A stretch of DNA of 64,000 bases, from contig JACPYS010000004.1 of assembly GCA_016195915.1 (NCBI GenBank), positions 105,052-169,051 on the forward strand. Reading direction: 5' to 3'. The notes under the pieces are model-generated. The model was not told the DNA's origin. It worked only from the letters and a program-made list of their open reading frames with translations, and did not search any database. Source of the stretch: Betaproteobacteria bacterium. Lineage in GTDB: Bacteria > Pseudomonadota > Gammaproteobacteria > Burkholderiales > SG8-39. Both the position numbers and the translations under genes were made by a program. Shown piece after piece: positions 19,152 through 28,401 of the stretch (positions are counted from its first letter, which is position 1; every line of letters starts with the position of its first letter).

Positions 19152-21170
19152 GTGTTCCGCAAACTGCTCATTGCAAACCGTGGCGAGATCGCCTGCCGCG
19201 TGATCCGAACCGCGCGGCGCATGGGCATCGCAACGGTCGCGGTGTATTCCGACGCCGACCTCGACGCGCCGCACGCGCGCCTTGCGGACGAGGCGCACCA
19301 CATTGGACCGAGTGTGGCACGTGAGAGCTATCTGAACATCGAACGCATCGTTGCGGCGGCGCGTGCCGCCGGCGCCGACGCGATTCACCCGGGCTACGGG
19401 TTCCTTGCGGAGAACGAGGATTTTGCCAGGGCTTGCGCCGGGGCCGGCATCGTGTTTGTCGGCCCCACGCCCGAGGCGATCCGCGCAATGGGCGACAAGT
19501 CCGCGGCCAAGACACTGATGCAGCAAGTGGGCGTGCCATTGGTGCCCGGTTATCACGGCGAGAACCAGGACGCCGGCCTGCTTGCCGCGGAGGCCGCGCG
19601 CATCGGCTACCCGGTTCTGATCAAGGCATCGGCAGGCGGAGGCGGCAAGGGCATGCGCATCGTGGGCAAGGCGGAGGAATTTGCCGCGGCGCTCGCGTCG
19701 TGCAGGCGCGAGGCGGCTTCAGCCTTCGGCGACGACCGGGTGCTCATCGAGCGCTACCTCGACCGGCCGCGCCACATCGAGGTCCAGGTGTTCGGCGACA
19801 CCCAGGGCAACGTCATCTCCTTGTTCGAGCGCGACTGCTCGGTGCAGCGCCGCCACCAGAAGGTGCTCGAGGAAGCGCCGGCGCCCGGCATGACGGAGGC
19901 AAGGCGGCGGGAGATGGGCGACGCGGCGGTCTCAGCCGCGCGCGCCATCCATTACACGGGAGCGGGCACTGTCGAATTCATCGCCGAGTCGGAAACCGAT
20001 CGTACGGGAGCGCTCAGCGGGCGCTTCTACTTCATGGAAATGAATACGCGGTTGCAGGTTGAACACCCGGTCACGGAGATGATCACGGGTCTCGACCTGG
20101 TCGAATGGCAGCTGCGCATCGCGGCCGGCGAGCCGTTGCCGCTCGGCTCGAAGCAACTCGCGATTCGCGGCCACGCGCTGGAAGTGCGGGTTTACGCCGA
20201 GGACCCGGAACGCGACTTTCTGCCCTCGACCGGGCGTGTGCTGCACCTGTCGTTCCCACTTGGCAAGGAGGCAGTTCGCGTCGACAGCGGTATCGCGGAA
20301 GGCGGAGAAGTCACGCCGCACTACGATCCGATGCTCGCGAAATTGATCACCTGGGGCGAAAACCGCGACGCAGCGCTTGACCTCATGGCGAAATCGCTGG
20401 CCGCGACGCGCATTGCCGGGGTCACGACCAATGTCGCCTTCCTTGGCCGCGCGGTCGCAAGCCACGCGTTTCGCGCCGCAGAACTCGATACCGGCCTGAT
20501 CGAGCGCAATCGTGCCGAGCTCTTCCCGGCGCCGGTCGCCGCGCCGGACGAAGTGCTCGCCGCCGCAGTGCTCGCCGAACTGCTCGCCGAGCAGGATGCC
20601 GCGCAGGCGAGGGCACGCGCATCCGGGGACCCGTACTCGCCGTGGCACACGAGCGACGGCTGGCGGCTGAACGAGGATTCGCAACACACCTGGGTCTTCG
20701 ACGAAGGGGGTCGTGCGCACGCGCTCACCGTCCACTTCCGCGGGGACGGCTGGCTGCTGCGCACCGCGCATGGCGAACGCTCGCTCGATGGTGAACGGAT
20801 ATCGGCGTGGGAGTTGCGCGTGCTCTTGGACGGCCATGCGTTCAACGTTCACGTCGCACGCGAGGACCGCAACCTGGGCATTTTTCACGCGGGAGCCCTG
20901 TGGCGCCTCGTGCGGCACGACGATGTTCACGAAGTCGAATCCGACGCCCATGCGGGCAGCCTCGCTGCGCCGATGCCTGGCAAGGTCGTCGCGGTCCTGG
21001 TTGAGCCGGGCGCCCGGGTGGAGAAGGGGGCGCCCCTGGTCATCCTGGAAGCGATGAAGATGGAGCACACCATCGTGGCGCCTTCCGCCGGCACGGTGAA
21101 GGAGGTCTGCTTCACGTCAGGCGAGCAGGTCAGCGAGGGCGTCGACTTGATCGTGTTCGACGCCGCATAG
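19152..21170 (+). CDS. liuD: Methylcrotonyl-CoA carboxylase biotin-containing (alpha) subunit
   Basis: Biotin carboxylase plus biotin carrier; 672 residues. The N-terminus FRKLLIANRGEIACRVIRTA begins the biotin carboxylase domain. The ATP-grasp glycine loop is IKASAGGGGKGMRIV, and MNTRLQVEHPVTEMITGLD marks the catalytic core. The BT domain is followed by the biotinyl domain, with the biotinylated Lys in LEAMKMEHTIVAP near the C-terminus. The GTG at 19152 is chosen because the conserved FRKLLIANRGE opening follows it directly, 5 bases after the liuC stop. It works as a complex with LiuB. Confidence 0.94.
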   Translation: MFRKLLIANRGEIACRVIRTARRMGIATVAVYSDADLDAPHARLADEAHHIGPSVARESYLNIERIVAAARAAGADAIHPGYGFLAENEDFARACAGAGIVFVGPTPEAIRAMGDKSAAKTLMQQVGVPLVPGYHGENQDAGLLAAEAARIGYPVLIKASAGGGGKGMRIVGKAEEFAAALASCRREAASAFGDDRVLIERYLDRPRHIEVQVFGDTQGNVISLFERDCSVQRRHQKVLEEAPAPGMTEARRREMGDAAVSAARAIHYTGAGTVEFIAESETDRTGALSGRFYFMEMNTRLQVEHPVTEMITGLDLVEWQLRIAAGEPLPLGSKQLAIRGHALEVRVYAEDPERDFLPSTGRVLHLSFPLGKEAVRVDSGIAEGGEVTPHYDPMLAKLITWGENRDAALDLMAKSLAATRIAGVTTNVAFLGRAVASHAFRAAELDTGLIERNRAELFPAPVAAPDEVLAAAVLAELLAEQDAAQARARASGDPYSPWHTSDGWRLNEDSQHTWVFDEGGRAHALTVHFRGDGWLLRTAHGERSLDGERISAWELRVLLDGHAFNVHVAREDRNLGIFHAGALWRLVRHDDVHEVESDAHAGSLAAPMPGKVVAVLVEPGARVEKGAPLVILEAMKMEHTIVAPSAGTVKEVCFTSGEQVSEGVDLIVFDAA

Positions 21171-21179
21171 GGAGGCCAA

Positions 21180-22109
21180 ATGAAACTGCCGCAGCGAGTA
21201 CGCGTCGTAGAAGTCGGCCCGCGCGACGGCCTGCAGAACGAACCGCTCATCGACGGGCACGGCGTTCCCACTGCGATCAAGCTCGAATTGATCCATCGGC
21301 TCGCGGACGCGGGGTTGCCGGCCGTGGAGGCGACCGCCTTCGTTTCGCCAAAGGCGATCCCCCAGATGGCAGACCATACCGAAATTCTCGAGGGTATTCG
21401 GCGCAAGCCCGGGGTGTCGTATCCGGTGCTGGCGCCGAACATGAAGGGCCTCGCCTCCGCGCTCGCCGCCGGTGCGACCGAGGTGGCGGTGTTCGGCGCC
21501 GCGTCGGAAGCGTTTTCGAAAAGGAACATTAATTGCAGCATCGCGGAGAGTCTCGAGCGCTTTCGCCCGGTCGCCGAAGCGGCGCTCAAAGCGAACGTGA
21601 GAGTGCGCGGCTACGTCTCCTGCGTTCTGGGTTGCCCCTACGAGGGCGAGATCGATCCCGCCCGGGTTGTCGAGGTGGCAGGCGCGCTCGCTGCGATGGG
21701 CTGCTACGAGGTGTCGCTTGGCGACACCATCGGCGTGGGCACGCCGGCAAAGACGCAGCGCATGATCGAGGCCGTGGCACGCGTAGTGCCGATCGAGCGG
21801 CTCGCCGGTCACTATCATGACACCTATGGGCAGGCGCTCGCCAACATCTACGCATCGCTCGAGCTCGGCGTGGCCACCTTCGATTCATCGGTCGCCGGTC
21901 TCGGAGGCTGTCCTTATGCGGCTGGAGCTTCGGGCAACGTTGCCACCGAAGACGTGGTCTACATGCTGCACGGCCTCGGCATCGAAACCGGTATCGACCT
22001 CGATAGCGTCGTCGGGATCGGGCAATGGATCTGCGGCGTGCTCAAGCGCGTGCCCTCCACCAAGGCGGGCCGCGCCATCGCCGCGAAACGGGCCCTGGCC
22101 GCCGTGTGA
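21180..22109 (+). CDS. liuE: Hydroxymethylglutaryl-CoA lyase
   Basis: Cleaves HMG-CoA into acetoacetate and acetyl-CoA, the last step of the leucine pathway; 309 residues. The TIM-barrel opening is [14 protein letters not shown], with metal-binding His in [18 protein letters not shown]. The catalytic-Cys signature is [20 protein letters not shown]. All expected active-site segments are present. An AGGGAGG ribosome-binding site precedes the ATG, and the gap to liuD is 9 bases. Confidence 0.94.
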   Translation: MKLPQRVRVVEVGPRDGLQNEPLIDGHGVPTAIKLELIHRLADAGLPAVEATAFVSPKAIPQMADHTEILEGIRRKPGVSYPVLAPNMKGLASALAAGATEVAVFGAASEAFSKRNINCSIAESLERFRPVAEAALKANVRVRGYVSCVLGCPYEGEIDPARVVEVAGALAAMGCYEVSLGDTIGVGTPAKTQRMIEAVARVVPIERLAGHYHDTYGQALANIYASLELGVATFDSSVAGLGGCPYAAGASGNVATEDVVYMLHGLGIETGIDLDSVVGIGQWICGVLKRVPSTKAGRAIAAKRALAAV

Positions 22110-22114
22110 ATGCG

Positions 22115-22306
22115 ATGGTCAAATCCCCTTGCGTCGAGATTTGCCAGATCGACGCTGCACACGGGTTGTGCATCGGCTGCCACCGCACTCTGGATGAAAT
22201 TGCGCGCTGGTCGAACATGAGCAATGCCGAGCGCAGGAGTGTGCTTGCCCGACTGCCGGCGCGCAGGCTGGCCGGTGACGCGATTCAGCCGGAGACCGGG
22301 CGGTAG
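22115..22306 (+). CDS. DUF1289 small cysteine-rich protein
   Basis: A 63-residue protein with the DUF1289 pattern SPCVEICQID...GLCIGCHRTLDEIARW then MSNAERRSVLARLPARR. The four cysteines may bind a metal, but the function is unknown. GTG at 22106 overlapping the liuE stop is an alternative start. It is the last gene of the liu transcript, and its 3' end overlaps the 3' end of the opposite-strand hydrolase by 22 bases. Confidence 0.8.
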   Translation: MVKSPCVEICQIDAAHGLCIGCHRTLDEIARWSNMSNAERRSVLARLPARRLAGDAIQPETGR

Positions 22307-23184
22307 AATCCCTCGCTCAGGGCGACGCGGCCGGCCGCGACCAGTTCGTCGAGATGCTCCAAGATGGTTTTGCGCTCGGCGTCCTCGATATAGACGTCCT
22401 GGTAACCCGGCGGATAAAGAAAACGATGTGAAACCAGCGCATCGAGCGAGCGCGGCTGCGCGGCCAGTGCACCGAGGATCGACTGTGCACGCAGGTCGAA
22501 TTTCTCTCGAAACGCGTTGAGCAACTCGAGAAACCGCGCGCGCTCGGTGATCACACCCTTGTGGTGGGAAGTCACCCAGGTGCGCGCCGGCAGGTCGGCA
22601 ATGCGATCGACCGTCTGCCGAAAGGCGGCCAGACTCGAACAACCGTCGCCGTAGTACGGACCGAACCCCGTGAGGTCGATATCGCCGATGAAGGCGACGC
22701 CCTCGGGTTCGACAAGCAAGACGCAGTGCCCGGCGGTGTGGCCCGGCATGTGCACAGCCCGGACCTGCACGCCCCCGAGATTCCACACATGCCCGTCCGG
22801 GTACCCGATCGCGTCGGGCCGCGGAACGTAGTGAAAATCGCGTTCGATCTTGGCGCGCATCTCGGCGAGAACCTGCCGACGATAGCCATAGTGCCGCGCG
22901 AGCCCGTCCCAGCTTTGCGCTGCCGCCAGGTCGAGTTTCGGCGCGAACACCCGAACCGCCGGCATCCGGTGCAGCCCGGCCATGTGATCCTCGTGGACGT
23001 GGCCAAGAATCACCAGGTCGACGGCGTCGAGCACCGGCCCGAGCCGGTTCGCCACCAGCGGCGTATCGAATGCCGCCGTGGCGTCGCGACCACGCACCAC
23101 CACCTGGTTGCCATCGGGATACTTGCCCGACTTCTCGCCGAAGTAGACGGTGACGGGGCCGAGCGTGAAAGTGGGCACGGACAT
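22285..23184 (-). CDS. Metallo-beta-lactamase-fold hydrolase
   Basis: A 299-residue cytosolic MBL-fold enzyme. The metal motif is [13 protein letters not shown] (HxHxDH), with additional ligands in [30 protein letters not shown] and TSHHKGVIT. The arrangement fits glyoxalase-II-like or quorum-lactonase-like hydrolases, and the substrate is unknown. The ATG at 23184 has a GGAG ribosome-binding site; the frame is open further upstream but without family resemblance. It is divergent from recQ with about 97 bases between the starts, and converges on the liu operon. Confidence 0.83.
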   Translation of the reverse strand: MSVPTFTLGPVTVYFGEKSGKYPDGNQVVVRGRDATAAFDTPLVANRLGPVLDAVDLVILGHVHEDHMAGLHRMPAVRVFAPKLDLAAAQSWDGLARHYGYRRQVLAEMRAKIERDFHYVPRPDAIGYPDGHVWNLGGVQVRAVHMPGHTAGHCVLLVEPEGVAFIGDIDLTGFGPYYGDGCSSLAAFRQTVDRIADLPARTWVTSHHKGVITERARFLELLNAFREKFDLRAQSILGALAAQPRSLDALVSHRFLYPPGYQDVYIEDAERKTILEHLDELVAAGRVALSEGFYRPVSG

Positions 23185-23280
23185 CGAATGCTCCAAAACA
23201 CCTATTCTAGAGTCCCGGCGCCGGCCCGCCACCCGTTGCCGGTCTGCCGAATTACTATACGCCCTCGATTTTTTTACCAA

Positions 23281-25116
23281 ATGACTTCCGCCCTTTCCAT
23301 CCTGAATTCAGTCTTCGGACTGCCCTCCTTTCGAGGTGCGCAGGAAGAGATTGTCACGCACGTCGCCGGCGGCGGCGATTGCCTGGTGCTGATGCCCACG
23401 GGCGGCGGCAAGTCGCTGTGCTATCAACTGCCCTCGCTCATGCGCAAGGGTTGCGGCATCGTCGTTTCGCCGCTGATCGCATTGATGCACGACCAGGTCG
23501 CGGGGCTGCGCGAGGCCGGGGTCAAGGCCGAGTACCTCAACTCCACGCAGTCCTATGAGGAGTCCTGCGGGGTGGAGGCGCGTCTCCTGTCCGGCGATCT
23601 GGATCTGCTGTACGTCGCTCCGGAGAGGCTGCTGACGCCGCGCTGTCTCGAGCTGCTCGCGCGCGCGAGACTCGCGTTGTTCGCGATCGACGAAGCCCAT
23701 TGCGTGTCGCAGTGGGGACACGATTTCCGGCCGGAATACATAGAACTGTCTCAGCTTGCGGAGCGCTTTCCCGAGGTGCCGCGAATTGCGCTCACCGCGA
23801 CCGCCGATGCGCTCACCCGCACCGAAATCGTCAACCGGCTGAAACTGGCAGGCGCGCGCCGCTTCGTCGCGAGTTTCGACCGCCCCAATATCCGCTACGA
23901 AATCGTCGAGAAGAACAACGCGCGCGCGCAACTGCTCGCCTTCCTGGCGCAACGCCATGCGGGCGACGCGGGCATCGTCTACTGCCTGTCACGGGCCGGG
24001 GTGGAGGAAACGGCAGCGGCGCTGGTGGAACGGGGCTTCGATGCCCTCCCCTATCACGCCGGCATGGATGCCGCCGCGCGCGCGCACCACCAGGACCGCT
24101 TCATCAATGAGGATGGCGTGGTCATCGTCGCGACCATCGCCTTCGGCATGGGGATCGACAAGCCCGACGTGCGTTTCGTGGCCCACCTCGATTTGCCCAA
24201 GAGCATCGAGGCCTATTACCAGGAGACCGGACGTGCCGGCCGCGACGGCAAGCCGGCCGACGCCTGGATGACCTATGGCCTCGCCGACATCGTGAAGCAG
24301 CGGCGCATGATCGACGAGTCCGTGGCGGTGGACGACTTCAAGCGGGTCTCGATCGGCAAACTCGATGCGCTGCTCGGCCTGTGCGAGACGCCCGGTTGCC
24401 GGCGCGCGCGCCTGCTCGAGTATTTCGGTGAAACCTCGCCCCCCGGTAACTGCGGCAACTGCGACAACTGCCTGAATCCGCCCGTGGTATGGGACGGCAC
24501 GATCCTGGCGCAGAAGGCGCTTTCCTGCGTGTACCGCACCGGGCAGCGCTTCGGCGCCGGCTACGTGATCGATGTGCTCACCGGCCGCTCCAGCGAACGC
24601 ATGAAACAGTTCGGCCACGACCGCCTCCCGGTCTTCGGCGTAGGCAAGGAGCGCAATGACAAGCAATGGCGCACCGTGATGCGCCAGCTGGTAGCGCTCG
24701 GTCACCTGTTGCCCGACAGCGAGGCGTTCGGCGCATTGAAGCTCACCGCCTCGGCGCGCGGTGTTCTGAAAGGGGAGACATCCGTGATGTTGCGTGAAGA
24801 AACCGCCCAGAAGACCGTTCGCAGGCGCCGAGGCAAGGATGCGAAACGCTCATCCGGACCGCTTGCGGGCGCGGGCCTCGGGCGGACGCCCGCAAACGAC
24901 GGGCTCCTGGGTGCCCTGCGCGCATGGCGCTCCGGAGTTGCGCGCGCACAGGGCGTGCCGGCGTACGTCGTGTTTCACGACGCCACGCTCGAAGCAATTG
25001 CGGCCTCGCGGCCCGACACAGACGCGGAACTGCGCGCGGTATCGGGCATCGGAGAGCGGAAACTCGAGCGCTATGGCGATGCGCTGCTCAAACTTGTGCG
25101 CACGGCGGGTGGCTGA
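23281..25116 (+). CDS. recQ: ATP-dependent DNA helicase RecQ
   Basis: A 3'-5' helicase of recombination and fork repair; 611 residues. Walker A is in [16 protein letters not shown], the DEAH box in [20 protein letters not shown], and motif VI in [18 protein letters not shown]. The RQC zinc site is formed by CETPGCRR...CGNCDNC. An HRDC domain occupies roughly the last 75 residues ([20 protein letters not shown]). All RecQ domains are intact. ATG at 23281 gives the usual N-terminus. A TACTAT hexamer at 23253-23258 may be its -10. Confidence 0.95.
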   Translation: MTSALSILNSVFGLPSFRGAQEEIVTHVAGGGDCLVLMPTGGGKSLCYQLPSLMRKGCGIVVSPLIALMHDQVAGLREAGVKAEYLNSTQSYEESCGVEARLLSGDLDLLYVAPERLLTPRCLELLARARLALFAIDEAHCVSQWGHDFRPEYIELSQLAERFPEVPRIALTATADALTRTEIVNRLKLAGARRFVASFDRPNIRYEIVEKNNARAQLLAFLAQRHAGDAGIVYCLSRAGVEETAAALVERGFDALPYHAGMDAAARAHHQDRFINEDGVVIVATIAFGMGIDKPDVRFVAHLDLPKSIEAYYQETGRAGRDGKPADAWMTYGLADIVKQRRMIDESVAVDDFKRVSIGKLDALLGLCETPGCRRARLLEYFGETSPPGNCGNCDNCLNPPVVWDGTILAQKALSCVYRTGQRFGAGYVIDVLTGRSSERMKQFGHDRLPVFGVGKERNDKQWRTVMRQLVALGHLLPDSEAFGALKLTASARGVLKGETSVMLREETAQKTVRRRRGKDAKRSSGPLAGAGLGRTPANDGLLGALRAWRSGVARAQGVPAYVVFHDATLEAIAASRPDTDAELRAVSGIGERKLERYGDALLKLVRTAGG

Positions 25117-25170
25117 CGATCGGTCCGAGCCCCGCTGCCTTCGATCTCGCCTGGATGCGGGAAACCCGGG

Positions 25171-26001
25171 TCAGGTGTCGCTGAAGCTCCCGTGCCGCCC
25201 CATGCCTGAAGCAAAGCGCTGTGCGCCCTGCGCACCTTCTGCAGCAAACACCGGCGCACCGTTCACCCACTCGTAGCGCATCGCCTCGCGTTGCGTAAGC
25301 CCCTGCTGCTGGTGCACGGAGCGACGGTCGGCACGCATGCAGGCCTGCGGAAAGCGAGCGATGCCCTGCGCCATCGCTTCGGCGTGCCGGCGCGATTCGC
25401 CATCGGGAACGACTTGTTCGCAGGCACCAATGCGCAGCGCCTCCTCCGCCGGCAGTTTGCGCCCCGTGAGAATCAGCTCCATCGCGCGGCCCATGCCGAC
25501 GATGCGCGGCAGGCGCACCGTGCCGCCGTCGATCAGCGGCACGCCCCAGCGCCTGCAATACACGCCGAAGTAGGCGGAGGATTCCATCACCCGCACGTCG
25601 CACCACAGCGCCAGTTCGAAGCCGCCCGCCACGGCGGGACCTGCAATCGCCGCAATCACCGGCTTGTCGAGTTCCATGCGGGTTGGACCCATCGGACCGC
25701 GAGCGGCCCGATTCGATCCCCGCACATGCAACGGCGGCGACATTTCGTCCGCGGGATAGTCGAGCGCCTGGAGGCTGCGCTCCTCCGCCAGCATCGCACC
25801 TGCATGTTTCAGGTCGAATCCAGCGCAGAACGCCCCGCCTTCGCCCCACAGCACCGCCACCGAAGCGCTCGCGTCCTCGTTGAATTCGTTGAATGCAGCC
25901 ACCAGTGCCTCGGCGCTTGCCGGATCCATCGCGTTTCTCGCCTGCGGGCGGCTGTGGATCACCGTCCAGACTGCGCCGTTCTTCTCTATGCTCACGGTCA
26001 T
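25171..26001 (-). CDS. Enoyl-CoA hydratase/isomerase family protein (crotonase)
   Basis: A 276-residue crotonase. Oxyanion-hole segments are GAFCAGFDLKHAG and AGPAVAGGFELALWCDVRVM. At the usual catalytic loop it reads YFGVYCRRWGVPLIDGGTVR, without the glutamates of classical hydratases, so the reaction may be different. The ATG at 26001 overlaps the stop of the upstream crotonase, indicating translational coupling, and a GGAG ribosome-binding site is present. It converges with recQ across a 54-base gap. Confidence 0.87.
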   Translation of the reverse strand: MTVSIEKNGAVWTVIHSRPQARNAMDPASAEALVAAFNEFNEDASASVAVLWGEGGAFCAGFDLKHAGAMLAEERSLQALDYPADEMSPPLHVRGSNRAARGPMGPTRMELDKPVIAAIAGPAVAGGFELALWCDVRVMESSAYFGVYCRRWGVPLIDGGTVRLPRIVGMGRAMELILTGRKLPAEEALRIGACEQVVPDGESRRHAEAMAQGIARFPQACMRADRRSVHQQQGLTQREAMRYEWVNGAPVFAAEGAQGAQRFASGMGRHGSFSDT

Positions 26002-26870
26002 TGCCTGCTCCGTTTTTTCGCCTTCAGTTCGCGCGCGTCCGGAATCGGCCTTCCGCTGTCGCGCCACTTGACCGCGGCATGGAACCCGTGCGCCTCGGCC
26101 TCTCGCTTGAACCACATCCCTTCGGGCGAGTGGCGCGTAACGCCGTCGAACAGCGTCGCGATCATCTGCGTATTGGCGAGGCCCATGTTCTCGTAGGCCT
26201 GGTTGATCATCAGCTTCTGCATCATCAGCTGGCTGCGCGGCACCGCAGCCATGCGCGCGGCGAGCGCCTCGACCGCGGCGTCGAGCTTTTTCTCCGGCAC
26301 CGCGTCATACACCAGCCCCCAAGCCTTCGCGGTCCTGCCATCGATCGTGTCGCCGGTGAGGAGCATGCGCTTGGCTTTTTCCGCGCCGAGGCGGTACACC
26401 CACATCGCCGTGGTCGGGCAGCCCCACACGCGCGCCGGCATGTAGCCGATCTTCGCATCCCTTGCCATCACCACGAGATCGGCGCATAGCGCGATGTCCG
26501 AGCCACCGGCGACCGCGTAGCCCTGCACCTTGCAGATCACCGGCTTGTAGCTGCGCCACAGCGAGAAGAAATCCTCGGTCCAGCCCTTCATCACGCGGTA
26601 GTCCGCCATCGGGTCCCAGGGCATGTCCTGCGTGACCTCATTGGTCGCGCCACCCTCCGCAAACTCCTTCAGGTCGTATCCCGCGCAAAAGGCTCGCCCC
26701 TTGCCCGAGAGCACGATCACGTGCACGCCTTCGTCCGCATTGGCGAGGTCCACCGCGCGGCGGATCTCGCCAGGCATCTGCCGATTGATCGCGTTCAGCC
26801 TCGCCGGCCGGTTGAGGGTGATCCGGGCGATGCGTCCTGACGCGGCATAGATCAGTGTGCTGAATTTCAT
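25998..26870 (-). CDS. Enoyl-CoA hydratase/isomerase family protein (crotonase)
   Basis: A 290-residue crotonase, first gene of a two-gene minus-strand pair. Segments are RAFCAGYDLKEFAEGG and YAVAGGSDIALCADLVVMAR. The catalytic loop reads KIGYMPARVWGCPTTAMWVY, again lacking obvious hydratase glutamates. The exact substrate is unknown. ATG at 26870 follows a strong GGGAGG. The start region is divergent from the HCCA-isomerase-like gene at 26938, leaving a 67-base gap for both promoters. Confidence 0.87.
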   Translation of the reverse strand: MKFSTLIYAASGRIARITLNRPARLNAINRQMPGEIRRAVDLANADEGVHVIVLSGKGRAFCAGYDLKEFAEGGATNEVTQDMPWDPMADYRVMKGWTEDFFSLWRSYKPVICKVQGYAVAGGSDIALCADLVVMARDAKIGYMPARVWGCPTTAMWVYRLGAEKAKRMLLTGDTIDGRTAKAWGLVYDAVPEKKLDAAVEALAARMAAVPRSQLMMQKLMINQAYENMGLANTQMIATLFDGVTRHSPEGMWFKREAEAHGFHAAVKWRDSGRPIPDARELKAKKRSRQ

Positions 26871-26937
26871 GCAGCCTCCCTTTGCAGCTTGTGCGGGTGA
26901 ATAATAGGCGATCGTGATTTGATTCTGAGGCTCACCC

Positions 26938-27558
26938 GTGCGCACCGCCACCTGGTATTTCGATATTGTTTCGCCGTTCGCCTACCTGCACCTCGCACGC
27001 TTTGGCGAATTGCCGCGCGATCTCGCAATCGAGTATCGGCCGGTGCTGTTTGCCGGATTGCTCGGGCACTGGGGACAGAAGGGGCCGGCGGAAATTCCGG
27101 GAAAACGGCGCTACATCTACCGCTATTGCCACTGGTACGCCGAGCATCTCGGCGTGCCGTTTCGTTTTCCCACCGGTCATCCGTTCAACCCGCTTGCGTT
27201 CCTGCGGTTGATCCTGGCGGCGCAGTGCAGCCCGCAATCGGTAAATCGCGTGTTCACCTACCTGTGGTCGGGTGCCGATCCTGGCGATGCGGCCGGATTC
27301 CGGCGGCTTGCCGCGGAACTGAACGTCCCGCTTGCGGCGATCGAACAAGCGGAAGTGAAGAACCGGCTCAAGCGAAACACCGAGGAGGCCGCGGCGGCCG
27401 GCGTGTTCGGCGTACCCACGCTGTCGCTCGAGGGTGAACTCTTCTGGGGCGCCGACTCGGTCGAATTCTTCAACGACTGGTACGTGAATCCCGGTGTCCT
27501 GGCGAACCAGGAGATGCGCCGACTCGACGCGCTGCCGATCGCTGCAGCGCGCCGCTAA
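26938..27558 (+). CDS. 2-hydroxychromene-2-carboxylate isomerase-like (DsbA-family) protein
   Basis: A 206-residue thioredoxin-fold protein of the same family as the gene at 15664. The opening is TWYFDIVSPFAYLHLARFGE, with the Ser at the glutathione-activating position. The C-terminal part has AAGVFGVPTLSLEGELFWGA (cis-Pro loop). GTG at 26938 is taken as start because the domain begins 3 residues later. It is divergent from the crotonase pair and ends 4 bases from the convergent hydrolase gene. Confidence 0.82.
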   Translation: MRTATWYFDIVSPFAYLHLARFGELPRDLAIEYRPVLFAGLLGHWGQKGPAEIPGKRRYIYRYCHWYAEHLGVPFRFPTGHPFNPLAFLRLILAAQCSPQSVNRVFTYLWSGADPGDAAGFRRLAAELNVPLAAIEQAEVKNRLKRNTEEAAAAGVFGVPTLSLEGELFWGADSVEFFNDWYVNPGVLANQEMRRLDALPIAAARR

Positions 27559-27562
27559 TCGC

Positions 27563-28384
27563 TCAAAAGTCGACCTTCTCCCCCGGTTGCGGCACGATTA
27601 CCTGCGTCGACGAGCCGCTCAATGCTTTGACGAAGTCCTCGGGCTTGCCCGCGAGGATCGGGTAGGTGCCGTAGTGCATCGGGATCGTGAATTTCGGCTT
27701 GATCATCTCGCGAATCGCGTACCCCGCAAGCTGCGCGTTGATCGTAAAGTTGCCACCGATCGGGATCAGGACCAGATCGGGCTTGTAGAACTCGCCGATG
27801 AATTTCATGTCGCCGAACAGGCCGGTGTCGCCCATGTGGTAGATCTTGAAACCATTCTCCAGCTCGATGATCCAGCCCACCGGTTCGCCGCCGGGGAGCA
27901 TCATTTCCTTACCGCTCGCGGGATCCTTCCAGCGGTACTCCGAGCTGTGCTCGGCGCGCACCATGTGGAACTTGATTTCCGGTCCGAGCGGCGTCGCGAT
28001 CCCGCTCTTGTTCATGCCGGGGGCGAGGTCGCCGGGAATTTCACCCAGCGTAGTGAGCGTTCCGCTCAGTCCGGGCGGCGCGTAGAGCTTTGCCTTGTTC
28101 AGCTTCGCCAACTCGGCGGCGTCGGCAACATGGTCGAAATGCGCGTGGGTGACCAGAACGAGATCCACCTTGCCTAGCGCCGCCAGGTCCTTGAACTGCG
28201 CCGGAGTTTTCGGGTTGGTCTTCAGCCACGGATCGATCACGATCACCTTGCCGCCCGGCGTGGTGATGCGAAACGCCGCCTGCCCCAGCCACAGCACTTC
28301 CACCTTCTTCCCTGCCTGCGCCTGAGCTGCCGCCGCAAACGCGGCGAGTATCAACAAAGTCATCCACTGCACCAATCGCTTCAT
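27563..28384 (-). CDS. Exported metal-dependent hydrolase, beta-lactamase superfamily (UPF0173-like)
   Basis: A 273-residue protein with a signal peptide (MKRLVQWMTLLILAAFAAAA, cleavage near AQA). The MBL-fold core starts VEVLWLGQAAFRITTPGGKV and has the metal motif VTHAHFDHVADAAEL. Further ligands are in MVRAEHSSEYRW, YHMGDTGLFGD and IPMHYGTYP. The family resembles UPF0173 L-ascorbate-lactonase-like proteins, but most of those are cytosolic, so export is notable. It lies 17 bases downstream of the CoA-ligase-like gene and is probably co-transcribed. The ribosome-binding site is GGGGGAG. Confidence 0.86.
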   Translation of the reverse strand: MKRLVQWMTLLILAAFAAAAQAQAGKKVEVLWLGQAAFRITTPGGKVIVIDPWLKTNPKTPAQFKDLAALGKVDLVLVTHAHFDHVADAAELAKLNKAKLYAPPGLSGTLTTLGEIPGDLAPGMNKSGIATPLGPEIKFHMVRAEHSSEYRWKDPASGKEMMLPGGEPVGWIIELENGFKIYHMGDTGLFGDMKFIGEFYKPDLVLIPIGGNFTINAQLAGYAIREMIKPKFTIPMHYGTYPILAGKPEDFVKALSGSSTQVIVPQPGEKVDF

Positions 28385-28401
28385 GGTTTCTCTCCCCCGA
28401 T

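Noticed and set aside
22561..23280. In-frame upstream extension of recQ across the divergent hydrolase gene
   Set aside because: It is antisense to a gene with clear metallo-hydrolase motifs, and the RecQ homology begins at the ATG at 23281.
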